Position numbers and translations under genes: made by a program. Below, in pieces: positions 44,451 through 51,698 of a stretch of DNA of 64,000 bases; the first letter of the stretch is position 1, and each line of letters opens with the position of its first letter. The notes under the pieces are model-generated. The model had not been told where the DNA came from and searched no databases. It saw only the letters and a program-made list of their open reading frames with translations. Source of the DNA: Agathobacter rectalis ATCC 33656 (lineage in GTDB: Bacteria; Bacillota; Clostridia; Lachnospirales; Lachnospiraceae); assembly GCF_000020605.1 (NCBI RefSeq), contig NC_012781.1, positions 1,178,001-1,242,000 of the forward strand, given 5' to 3'.

Positions 44451-44545
44451 TGGAACAGAAAATAAAGCAAGATGAGATATTTATTGGTAAGAATATCCGG
44501 CGTATAAGGAAAGAAAGAGGAAGAACATTTGCTAAAGAGATATAA
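44441..44545 (+). pseudogene. N-terminal scrap of an Xre-type HTH regulator
   Basis: From GTG 44441 the frame reads KQDEIFIGKNIRRIRKERGR then TFAKEI and stops. IGxNIRRIRKERG is the first helix of Xre-family regulators. The rest of the HTH domain is gone. The surrounding 44.1-44.8 kb has no other gene that I can support. Confidence 0.5.
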
Positions 44546-44648
44546 TTATATTCTTTAAGTTCGGAGACAGTAGTAATGCCGGCATATGTTAATGCAAATT
44601 TGGTAATAGAAGAAAGATTAAGCTGTTCAAAATGTTGATTTTGGTCAT

Positions 44649-44677
44649 TTTCTACAAATATAGGTCGATTTCTGCCT
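44649..44677 (+). promoter_or_regulatory. Agr-type paired regulator site 3 (degenerate)
   Basis: TTTCTACAA at 44649 and TTTCTGCCT at 44669, 20 bp apart, match sites 1 and 2 at 15 of 18 positions. The preceding TCA/GTC context is also shared. It lies about 210 bp before the regulator's start codon, suggesting weak autoregulation. Confidence 0.5.
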
Positions 44678-44890
44678 TTTATTTGATTGTTCGGGTGAGA
44701 AATAGTAATATATGACTGTAAAATGGTTTTATATTATTCTAATTGAACGAGGGAAAATAAGCTATGTTTATATGGAAGTAAATAAAGTTTTTGTTGGAAG
44801 GTGCCAAAATATAAAAATATGTACAAAATTAAAAAAACACAACCAACCAAACGAGGAAATATGCAAAATTTAGAGAGGGGGGAAAAACGT

Positions 44891-45616
44891 ATGTTTAGAA
44901 TTGCTATATGCGATGATGAAAAGATTTTTAGAGATGACCTAAAGGAAATACTTATACGTTATATGACTGACAGAGGAATAATGCTTGAAATTGATACTTT
45001 TAGTTCAGGAAAAGAATTTGTTGAACTGGGAATTGAAATGGTAAAATATAAGATTGTTTTTCTGGATATCAACATGGATGAACTGGATGGAATTATGACA
45101 GCAAAAAAGATCCGGGAAAACAGCAAGGATATGTTTATTGTTTTTGTTACAGCCTTTGTAAACTATACGATAGAAGGATATAAGGTAGATGCAGTAAGAT
45201 ATATTTTAAAGGACAATAAAAATCTGGTTGCCAGTGTTTATGAGTGCATGGATGCAATTCATGAAAAAATGGATTATAAGATTACTTGGGCTGAATTTGA
45301 TTTCTGCGAAGGTACAAGGAAAGTTTCATTGAATCGCATATTGTATATTGAGAGTAAATTACATAAATTGGAGTTTCATGTAATGGAGGATTGTCTGCAA
45401 AAATATACATTACAAGGGACGCTAAATGAAATAGATGATAAGTTTGCCGGAAATGATTTTCTGCGGATACATCAGAGCTTTCTGGTTAATATGAAATTCA
45501 TTAAAAATATAAGCAGATACAGAGTATTGCTGAATAATGGAATTCTATTAGATATAGCTAGAGCGAGATATAAATATGTAGAAGAAAAGTTTATCGCTTA
45601 TAGAGGTGAAGTATAA
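44891..45616 (+). CDS. LytTR response regulator (AgrA-like)
   Basis: 241 aa from ATG 44891 (GAGGGGGG upstream); in-frame codons from 44801 are not receiver-domain residues. The receiver domain begins FRIAICDDEKIF, has phospho-acceptor D59 (IVFLDINMDELDG) and T in FVTAFVNY. The LytTR DNA-binding domain fills about residues 140-238 (RKVSLNRILYIESKLHKLEF, then FLRIHQSFLVNMKFI). It is immediately followed by its kinase. The paired TTTCTGCAA sites nearby are its probable targets. Confidence 0.9.
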   Translation: MFRIAICDDEKIFRDDLKEILIRYMTDRGIMLEIDTFSSGKEFVELGIEMVKYKIVFLDINMDELDGIMTAKKIRENSKDMFIVFVTAFVNYTIEGYKVDAVRYILKDNKNLVASVYECMDAIHEKMDYKITWAEFDFCEGTRKVSLNRILYIESKLHKLEFHVMEDCLQKYTLQGTLNEIDDKFAGNDFLRIHQSFLVNMKFIKNISRYRVLLNNGILLDIARARYKYVEEKFIAYRGEV

Positions 45617-46936
45617 ATGTTTGTTTACATTCAGAGTCTTTTGATTATGATGTTGGAAATATTATGCTGCAAAATTTTTTTTGAAGCATTTGGAATAAAA
45701 AGAGAGGAAAATAATTGTTGGAAAAATTATAGTATAGTTATCGGATTGACAGTGCTTTGCTATTTTATTGCAATGATTTTTCGAGACTATTTTATTGTAA
45801 AGCAGGTATTTTCAATTATTCTCATAACATTCTTTATGTTGCTTTATCTTAAACTGAGTTTTGGTAAGGCGATGATTTTATCAGCATTATTTGAGAGTCT
45901 TTTGCTCGTGATGGATTATTTCGCGTTACTTATGAATATTTATATTTTTCATAACATGGAAGAAGTATGGGAATCACATGTTATACAGGGTTCATTGGTC
46001 GTTGTTTTAGGAAAGGCATTGTTACTTTTTGCTGTATTAATTATTAGAAATCATATGGAGAAAAAATCTTTGGCTATGCTGGCAGATACAGAATGGCTTC
46101 GGTTTATTTTTTTCCCTATTTTCACAATATGTGTTATTACAGCTATGATAAAAATGTCTGAAGATATAAAAAATAAAGCCCAGGAGAATTTATTTTTTGT
46201 TATAGCGTGTGGATTGGCGGGAATGAACATAGTTGTATTTTATTTAATATATGATATTTTAAAACGAGAAAATAAATTGCAGGAGGAACGTATTTATAGG
46301 ATACAGGTTAAAAACCAAATAGGTATGTATCGTTCTATTTCTGAAAATTTTGATAAACAAAAGAAAATGACACATGAATATAAAAATCAGATTATGTGCA
46401 TTGATTCTTTGATAAAAAAGAAGAAATATGATTCATTGGAAAGCTTTGTAAATAAAATCAGTGGTCAAATTAGTAAAGAATTGGATTTTATTTGTACAAA
46501 TAATGTGATTGTGGATGCGGTATTGAATACTAAATATCAGGAAATAAGGGATAAAGGTATTGTTTTTGTATTTAAAATTAATGATTTATCATCTTTGAAT
46601 ATTAGCGATGAGGATGTTGTGGTTATTATGTCCAATTTATTAAACAATGCGATTGAAGCATGTGAAAAGTGCAGAGGGGATAAAATAATAAAATTGAAAA
46701 TTGTTATAGAGGACAATAATGCGATTATATCGGTGAAAAATACTTATGAGAATGCTGTTATTTATGAAAATGGAGAGATACAGACTACAAAGATTCTGGA
46801 TACAGATGAACATGGAATAGGAATAAAAAATATAGCTGAAACAATAAGGAAGTACGGGGGCTCTTATGTGATTCAAAACGATGAACGAGAGTTTTATTTT
46901 TCCATTATGATTCCTCTAGTGAAAAGTGATTTCTGA
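45617..46936 (+). CDS. GHKL sensor kinase (AgrC-like)
   Basis: 439 aa. Six or seven transmembrane helices fill residues 1-210, as in AgrC peptide receptors. The dimerisation helix has MTHEYKNQIMCIDSL (phospho-His near 256), the H-box variant of this family. The GHKL ATPase has SNLLNNAIEACEKC (N box) and DEHGIGIKNIAETIRKYGG (G box) but lacks the larger HATPase lid. It is adjacent to the regulator (0 bp) and followed by a promoter region and agrB/agrD. It should sense the AgrD-derived cyclic peptide. Confidence 0.85.
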   Translation: MFVYIQSLLIMMLEILCCKIFFEAFGIKREENNCWKNYSIVIGLTVLCYFIAMIFRDYFIVKQVFSIILITFFMLLYLKLSFGKAMILSALFESLLLVMDYFALLMNIYIFHNMEEVWESHVIQGSLVVVLGKALLLFAVLIIRNHMEKKSLAMLADTEWLRFIFFPIFTICVITAMIKMSEDIKNKAQENLFFVIACGLAGMNIVVFYLIYDILKRENKLQEERIYRIQVKNQIGMYRSISENFDKQKKMTHEYKNQIMCIDSLIKKKKYDSLESFVNKISGQISKELDFICTNNVIVDAVLNTKYQEIRDKGIVFVFKINDLSSLNISDEDVVVIMSNLLNNAIEACEKCRGDKIIKLKIVIEDNNAIISVKNTYENAVIYENGEIQTTKILDTDEHGIGIKNIAETIRKYGGSYVIQNDEREFYFSIMIPLVKSDF

Positions 46937-46958
46937 GAACAAATCACTTTTTTGTCGT

Positions 46959-46987
46959 TTTCTGCAAAATAAGTACACTTTCTGCAA
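46959..46987 (+). promoter_or_regulatory. Agr-type paired regulator site 2 (agrB promoter)
   Basis: TTTCTGCAA at 46959 and 46979, exactly 20 bp apart, identical to site 1. A TATACT -10 candidate is at 47016-47021, ahead of the agrB start at 47044. Positive feedback on the signal genes is the expected result. Confidence 0.75.
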
Positions 46988-47043
46988 TAGACCTTGTTAA
47001 GAAATTGTGTATTGTTATACTTACAGTAGAAGGAGGCGTTGAT

Positions 47044-47637
47044 ATGATTGAGAAGATGGCAATGGGGTTGGTTGACCAAATGGCTGAGGAAAAAATGATT
47101 GACAAGGAAGCGGAAGAATATTATGTCTATACGCTTGTTTCGTTAATGGAAAAATTTATAACCATTGGAACTATTTTGCTAATAAGTGTACTGATTGAGA
47201 AATTAGTTCCAACAGCATTCTTTTTGTTATTCTTTTTGTCATTAAGAAAAAGAACAGGCGGATATCATATGAATACCTTTTTTCAATGTTATTTGGGTAC
47301 AGTGGTTACTTATATGCTTGTCTTAGGTTTATGTATGGTTCTGGTTGACTATCCGCAGCTGGTTTTTGGATTATTATTAGTTGCAATTTGCATAGTTGAA
47401 GTTATAGGGACTGTTAATCATCCCAACATACATATGGATGCGGTAGAACTGTCAGAATCAAAGAGGGCGGCAAGAATTTTGTGTGCAGTTGAAGTGTGTG
47501 TTATTTACACTTTTACTTTGCTCGGAGCCGATATGATGTATGTTTGCCATATGGCAGTTGCTGTTATATTATGTGCGGTTCTGTTGCTGATAGCTAAAAT
47601 ATTAAAACAGGAGGTAAAGAGAAATGAAGAAAATTAA
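47044..47637 (+). CDS. agrB: AgrB-like peptide-processing protease
   Basis: 197 aa from ATG 47044 (AGGAGG upstream). AgrB motifs are RKRTGGYHMNTFFQC, with H75 and C82 at the seven-residue spacing of the catalytic His/Cys pair, and NHPNIHMDAVELSES. Five or six membrane helices are predicted. It cleaves the C-terminus of the AgrD precursor and forms the thiolactone. The precursor gene overlaps its 3' end by 14 bp. Confidence 0.92.
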   Translation: MIEKMAMGLVDQMAEEKMIDKEAEEYYVYTLVSLMEKFITIGTILLISVLIEKLVPTAFFLLFFLSLRKRTGGYHMNTFFQCYLGTVVTYMLVLGLCMVLVDYPQLVFGLLLVAICIVEVIGTVNHPNIHMDAVELSESKRAARILCAVEVCVIYTFTLLGADMMYVCHMAVAVILCAVLLLIAKILKQEVKRNEEN

Positions 47638-47776
47638 CAAAAAGGTATTGAAGGTTGTGGAGAGGGTGATAAGAAATGAGATTAAGAGAGCCAGTGGTGA
47701 TCCTCCGTTTTGTTTGGGGATATTTCATCAACCGAAAAGACCGGTAGAACATAAATGTAATAGAGAAAATAAATAA
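47624..47776 (+). CDS. agrD: AgrD-like cyclic-peptide autoinducer precursor
   Basis: 50 aa, ATG 47624 with AGGAGG at 47609-47614. Residues 1-22 are a basic amphipathic helix (KKVLKVVERVIRNEIKRA). The core GDPPFCLGIFHQPKRP follows, with the single core Cys at position 30. A tail with P-x-x-P is the normal recognition region for AgrB. By analogy to known autoinducers, the ring would be Cys30 to Phe34 (CLGIF), with the N-terminal exocyclic tail length unknown. It is too short for many gene callers. Confidence 0.85.
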   Translation: MKKINKKVLKVVERVIRNEIKRASGDPPFCLGIFHQPKRPVEHKCNRENK

Positions 47777-48076
47777 AGAAATAAATGGTAGTATATTTCT
47801 TCACAGACTCCTTAAATCCTATAATTTCAAGCTTTTGCGATACTTTGTTGTTCATATCATTATTCACCCACCAGGTGAAGAAAATATATGGTAAAATAGA
47901 CGTAACAAAACCTATAGATTGGAGTCTTTTACCATGAATAACAACCACCGAATCACACTGAGCACCAATAAGAACATTATTGTTGAGTTTACAAATGATA
48001 CAATAAATCGTTCTGAATAAAGTGTTTTTCAGGAAACATCCAATTTAGGAATTTTGATTAAGAGAGAGATAATAAA
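47777..48076. other. Intergenic stretch without a supported gene
   Basis: An inverted repeat (TATATTTCTTCAC at 47792-47804 and its near-complement at 47875-47888) frames a 70-bp stretch. A 28-codon ORF (47934-48020, MNNNHRITLSTNK...) has no ribosome site. I cannot support a gene here. Confidence 0.5.
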
Positions 48077-48619
48077 ATGAAAATATGTTATATAGTTGTT
48101 TCAGCTTTTTTGATTATTTTCTATCCAAGACAATTAACACATCTTATGTGCTTTGGGAGACATCGTGATAAGAATATTGTCAAAAGCAAAGCTGCTTATT
48201 GGGGAATATATTTGTTTTGGACAATTATTTTTTTGATTGGTTGTCTGATGATGGGTTCAGCGATGAAAGTAAATTCTACAATGGATAAATTAGTGTATTA
48301 TTTCATTTTAGGAAGTGATAATAGGGATTGTGTTGAATTGGGAAGTGAAGAGAATGATGAGGCATATATTTCTACATATTATACACGAAAGGAAATCAAT
48401 GAGAGCTTTTTATTTGAGGTTGTCCAAAAACATGAATATGCATATGAGATGTGTCAATTACAGGAGTTGATAATTAAGAAACAGGATGAAAGATGGATAC
48501 TTTATTTGAATGATGAGGTGATGGGATATGTAGAAGTAAAAAAAGGTTTTTTAATTAAGGAGTTTTGTTTTGTGTGGGATAGGCAAAAAATAGACCAAAG
48601 GAGGCAGTTATATGAGTAA
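48077..48619 (+). CDS. Membrane protein downstream of agrD, unknown
   Basis: 180 aa. Two hydrophobic helices are at residues 3-20 and about 42-60 (GIYLFWTIIFLIGCLMMGSA). The rest is a soluble, acidic domain. AGAGAG precedes the start. It overlaps the following signal-peptide ORF by 8 bp, so it is in the same unit. No family was recognised; it could be an accessory of the quorum locus. Confidence 0.5.
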   Translation: MKICYIVVSAFLIIFYPRQLTHLMCFGRHRDKNIVKSKAAYWGIYLFWTIIFLIGCLMMGSAMKVNSTMDKLVYYFILGSDNRDCVELGSEENDEAYISTYYTRKEINESFLFEVVQKHEYAYEMCQLQELIIKKQDERWILYLNDEVMGYVEVKKGFLIKEFCFVWDRQKIDQRRQLYE

Positions 48620-48734
48620 AAAAATGTGCAAGAGGATATTTTCAGTAATTTTATCATTAGGTCTTGTTATGGTTCAATCCATGAATGTTAATGCAGCAGG
48701 TAATGAAATTGGTAAATATTCAGTATTCGTTTAG
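48612..48734 (+). pseudogene. Truncated secreted protein (signal peptide only)
   Basis: 40 codons with a strong AAAGGAGG site. A complete signal peptide (RIFSVILSLGLVMVQSM, then NVNAA cleavage region) is followed by just 11 residues and a stop. The palindromic element copy D begins 50 bp later. The gene was probably longer and lost its 3' part during the rearrangement that brought copy D, although a short secreted peptide cannot be excluded. Confidence 0.45.
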
Positions 48735-48783
48735 TGGCAGATATGCGGTGCGGACAGGCATCTATTTGGGATTTTAAAAAATA

Positions 48784-48893
48784 GCAAAAATCTCTGGACA
48801 CTGCAACAAACAGGAGCCTCGCAGGAACACTGCTGTAAAATCCGCTTAGTATGAGCGTATTTTGCAGCAAGTGCTCCTGCGAGGCTTTGTCAT
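48784..48893. repeat. Palindromic repeat element, copy D (short form)
   Basis: The leader GCAAAAATCTCTGGACACTG is followed by GGAGCCTCGCAGGA...AAAATCCGCT, a 7-nt loop, then AGCGTATTTTGCAGCAAGTG and CTCCTGCGAGGCT. It is the outer hairpin of copy A with the middle removed. It sits between the Agr locus and a convergent core gene. Confidence 0.8.
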
Positions 48894-48917
48894 TTAATCC
48901 AATAAACTTAAAACGCT

Positions 48918-49955
48918 TTATTTCTTCTTCCACGCAAGAAGCCTCTCAATATGCAGCGGTTTCCCCTGAACAGCCTGCACCTTCAATCTGTTTTCCTCAC
49001 TGAAACCAACCAGAATATCATGATTAGCCTCAGCCAGATAATCGATGATACCATCGATATCAGACTTCGTGTTCTTCGGACAATGAATATACAGATGCTT
49101 ATTTGCGGAAATATGCAGTGTATATGAGATGCTGAAATGATACCACAGAATCTTGTGCAGGGTAGAGTATTTGTAAATCCATAAAATCTCTTTGATAGGC
49201 ACGATGGCATTGCCATAAGGCGAGGTCATGATAAAATAGTGCTCTGTGATAAACATGTCCTCGGTGGCAAGCTGTGGCAGTGTCGCAAGCTCCTCCTCAG
49301 CCTCGGCAAGCAGTTTGTGCGGATTGCCAAATACAACAAGATTCTGACATGCCGGTGCCAAAACAGGAAACCTGATGCATAGGATGTAGAATATCAGGCT
49401 GATAACAGCATAGATGAGAGTGCCAAAATAAAAAACAAACATAAAAATAGTAGTTTTCAAATGGTACTCAGGCTCATTAAGATAGTAGCCTGTTATGGTA
49501 TCGGAGAGTCCCTTGGAATCCCAACTCAGATCCTTAGACAGTTTATTTACAAACTGTGTGTAGGTGCCCTTTCCCTTTACGATTTTACCGACCACCGTGA
49601 GTTTGTCGATAGAGGGCAGACCCTCCTCACAGGTGGATGGTGCAAGCAGTACAATAGAGCAGTGCTTATCACGCATGCAGTAGTAGTAATAGCCCTTGAT
49701 ATCGTTGCCGTCCTTCATGGTGTAGCCGGTAAAGTAAAGCTTTTTAAGGGTGGTTTTTACATATCTGTCCGAATCCTTGTATGCAGCTTCAAAGCTGACA
49801 GAATCGTCAATGTGTATGGGCGATAAAATATCTCCGAGTGAAAATGCAAACCATAGCACGGTAAGCAGAATGATGTATACAATCGGAGAGAAAAGACGCC
49901 TTTTGTAAAATGCTTTGATGTTTTTTGTTATGTAGTGTTCGTAATTATCAATCAT
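48918..49955 (-). CDS. Membrane protein of unknown function
   Basis: 345 aa from ATG 49955; longer in-frame readings lack homology-like residues and overlap the divergent promoter. One transmembrane helix is near residue 25 (VYIILLTVLWFAFSLGDI) and a hydrophobic hairpin is at about 185-215 (IFMFVFYFGTLIYAVISLIF). An extracytoplasmic domain lies between, and a cytoplasmic PH-like domain (EHYFIMTSPYGNAIVPIKEI, then LWIYKYST) closes it. I did not recognise a named family. The promoter places its mRNA start at or next to the ATG, and no ribosome site is seen. Confidence 0.65.
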   Translation of the reverse strand: MIDNYEHYITKNIKAFYKRRLFSPIVYIILLTVLWFAFSLGDILSPIHIDDSVSFEAAYKDSDRYVKTTLKKLYFTGYTMKDGNDIKGYYYYCMRDKHCSIVLLAPSTCEEGLPSIDKLTVVGKIVKGKGTYTQFVNKLSKDLSWDSKGLSDTITGYYLNEPEYHLKTTIFMFVFYFGTLIYAVISLIFYILCIRFPVLAPACQNLVVFGNPHKLLAEAEEELATLPQLATEDMFITEHYFIMTSPYGNAIVPIKEILWIYKYSTLHKILWYHFSISYTLHISANKHLYIHCPKNTKSDIDGIIDYLAEANHDILVGFSEENRLKVQAVQGKPLHIERLLAWKKK

Positions 49956-49961
49956 ATGCTT

Positions 49962-49990
49962 AGTATAATGGTTTTTGTGCCTTATATCAA
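49962..49990 (-). promoter_or_regulatory. Promoter giving a leaderless mRNA
   Basis: Minus strand TTGATA (49985-49990), 17 bp and TATACT (49962-49967). A start site 6-7 nt downstream falls on the ATG at 49955. Confidence 0.5.
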
Positions 49991-49992
49991 CC

Positions 49993-50021
49993 TTGATTTT
50001 GAGACATTTAATTGTTATTAT
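49993..50021 (+). promoter_or_regulatory. Promoter of the methyltransferase gene
   Basis: TTGATT (49993-49998), 17 bp and TATTAT (50016-50021), back to back with the minus-strand promoter. Confidence 0.45.
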
Positions 50022-50058
50022 ATAGTTACTGTAAATAGAAACACGAAATGAGGTAATT

Positions 50059-50808
50059 ATGGAAGCATACACGAGTTTTGCCCGGGTGTATGACATGTTC
50101 ATGGACAATGTGCCATATGAGAAGTGGAGCAGATATATTGTCGAAAAACTGCGTGCAAATGGCATAGACAGTGGATATGTCGTGGACTTAGGCTGTGGTA
50201 CGGGAAAGCTTACCACGCTTCTTGCAGATGCAGGCTATGATATGATAGGCATTGACAATTCTTTTGACATGCTTGATATGGCGCTTGAGAGAGAGGATGA
50301 CAGAATCCTTTATCTGATGCAGGATATGAGAGAGTTTGAACCGGGAGAAAAGGTGAGTGCCGTCGTAAGCGCATGTGACAGCATCAATTACATTCTTGAG
50401 CCTGAGGATCTGCAGGCAGTTTTTTTCTGCGTGAGCGAAAGTCTCAAAGAGGGTGGCATTTTTATATTTGATATCAATACTCCATACAAATATGAGGTGC
50501 TCATGGCTGATAATACCATAGCTGAAAACCGTGATGAGGGCAGCTTTATATGGGACAATTATTATGATGCCGATGAGAAAATAAACGAGTATGACCTGAC
50601 ACTTTTTATAAAGGAGCAGTCAGAGGATGAGGATGACATCTACAAGAAGTTTGAGGAAACTCATTTCCAGAGATGCTATGAGATTTCAGAGCTTAAGGAG
50701 CTTCTTGAGCAGTCGGGACTTGTGTTTGATGCGGTGTATGATGCGTACACAGACAATCAGGTGAAATGTGACAGTGAGAAGGTCACTTTAATTGCACATA
50801 AAGCATAG
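50059..50808 (+). CDS. Class I SAM-dependent methyltransferase
   Basis: 249 aa. AdoMet motif I is VVDLGCGTGKLTTLLADAGY (about residues 41-60), followed by GIDNSFDMLDMA (motif II acidic residue) and the motif VSACDSINYIL. The start YTSFARVYDMFMDNVPYEKW is typical of small-molecule or tRNA-modifying Methyltransf_25 proteins in Firmicutes. The substrate is unknown. It is followed 23 bp later by hslO. Confidence 0.85.
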   Translation: MEAYTSFARVYDMFMDNVPYEKWSRYIVEKLRANGIDSGYVVDLGCGTGKLTTLLADAGYDMIGIDNSFDMLDMALEREDDRILYLMQDMREFEPGEKVSAVVSACDSINYILEPEDLQAVFFCVSESLKEGGIFIFDINTPYKYEVLMADNTIAENRDEGSFIWDNYYDADEKINEYDLTLFIKEQSEDEDDIYKKFEETHFQRCYEISELKELLEQSGLVFDAVYDAYTDNQVKCDSEKVTLIAHKA

Positions 50809-50831
50809 AATTAGATAATGAGAGGTAAATT

Positions 50832-51698
50832 ATGTCAGATTATATAGTAAGAGCAACAGCGGCGGATGCCAATATCAGAGCATTTGCTGTAACATCAAAG
50901 GAGATGGTGGAGAACGCCAGAGAGGATCACATGACAACACCTGTCATGACGGCGGCACTTGGCAGACTCCTTTCTGCGGGAGCCATGATGGGAGCTATGA
51001 TGAAGGGCGATAAGGATATCATAACTCTTCAGATACAGTGCAGCGGACCTGCAAAGGGACTTACCGTCACAGCAGATTCGCACGGCAATGTAAAGGGCTT
51101 TGCCATGAATCCACAGGTTGAGCTGCCACTCAATGCGGCAGGCAAGCTCGATGTGGGAGGAGCGCTTGATCTTGGTATACTTACAGTCATAAAGGATATG
51201 GGCTTAAAGGAGCCGTATTCAGGTCAGTGTGAGCTTAAAACAGGTGAGATAGCTGAGGATCTGACTTATTATTTTGCCACATCTGAGCAGATTCCGTCGG
51301 CGGTTGGTCTTGGCGTGCTGGTGGATAAGGACCAGAGCGTGAAGCAGTCCGGTGGATTTATCATCCAGCTTATGCCGTTTACACCGGAGGATGTTGTGGA
51401 CAGGCTTGAAAAGAAAATCACAGAGATTGATTCTGTGACACAGATGCTTGACAGGGGGCTGACTCCGGAGCAGATACTTGAGGAAATTTTAGGGGATTTC
51501 GGGCTTGAAATCACAGATACGACAGAGACACGCTTCCACTGTGACTGTTCAAAGGAGCGTGTGAGCAGAGCACTTTCCACACTTAGCAAAAAGGATCTTG
51601 ATTCCATTATCGCAGATGGCGAGAGCATTGAGGTAAAGTGCCAGTTCTGTAATAAGGCATATGAGTTTACGGTGGATGAGTTGAAGGAGATGCGCTAA
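50832..51698 (+). CDS. hslO: Redox-regulated chaperone Hsp33
   Basis: 288 aa. The C-terminal zinc centre is complete: FHCDCSKERV (CxC near 238) and CQFCNKAYEF (CxxC near 270). The N-terminal substrate-binding domain begins YIVRATAADANIRAF and includes CSGPAKGLTVTADSHGNVKG. Oxidative stress releases zinc and turns on chaperone activity. The next gene starts directly after its stop. Confidence 0.96.
   Translation: MSDYIVRATAADANIRAFAVTSKEMVENAREDHMTTPVMTAALGRLLSAGAMMGAMMKGDKDIITLQIQCSGPAKGLTVTADSHGNVKGFAMNPQVELPLNAAGKLDVGGALDLGILTVIKDMGLKEPYSGQCELKTGEIAEDLTYYFATSEQIPSAVGLGVLVDKDQSVKQSGGFIIQLMPFTPEDVVDRLEKKITEIDSVTQMLDRGLTPEQILEEILGDFGLEITDTTETRFHCDCSKERVSRALSTLSKKDLDSIIADGESIEVKCQFCNKAYEFTVDELKEMR

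Noticed and set aside
47682..47948. Minus-strand hydrophobic ORF opposite agrD
   Set aside because: It lies over the clear agrD gene and intergenic DNA and has no ribosome site. The hydrophobic residues come from AT-rich sequence.
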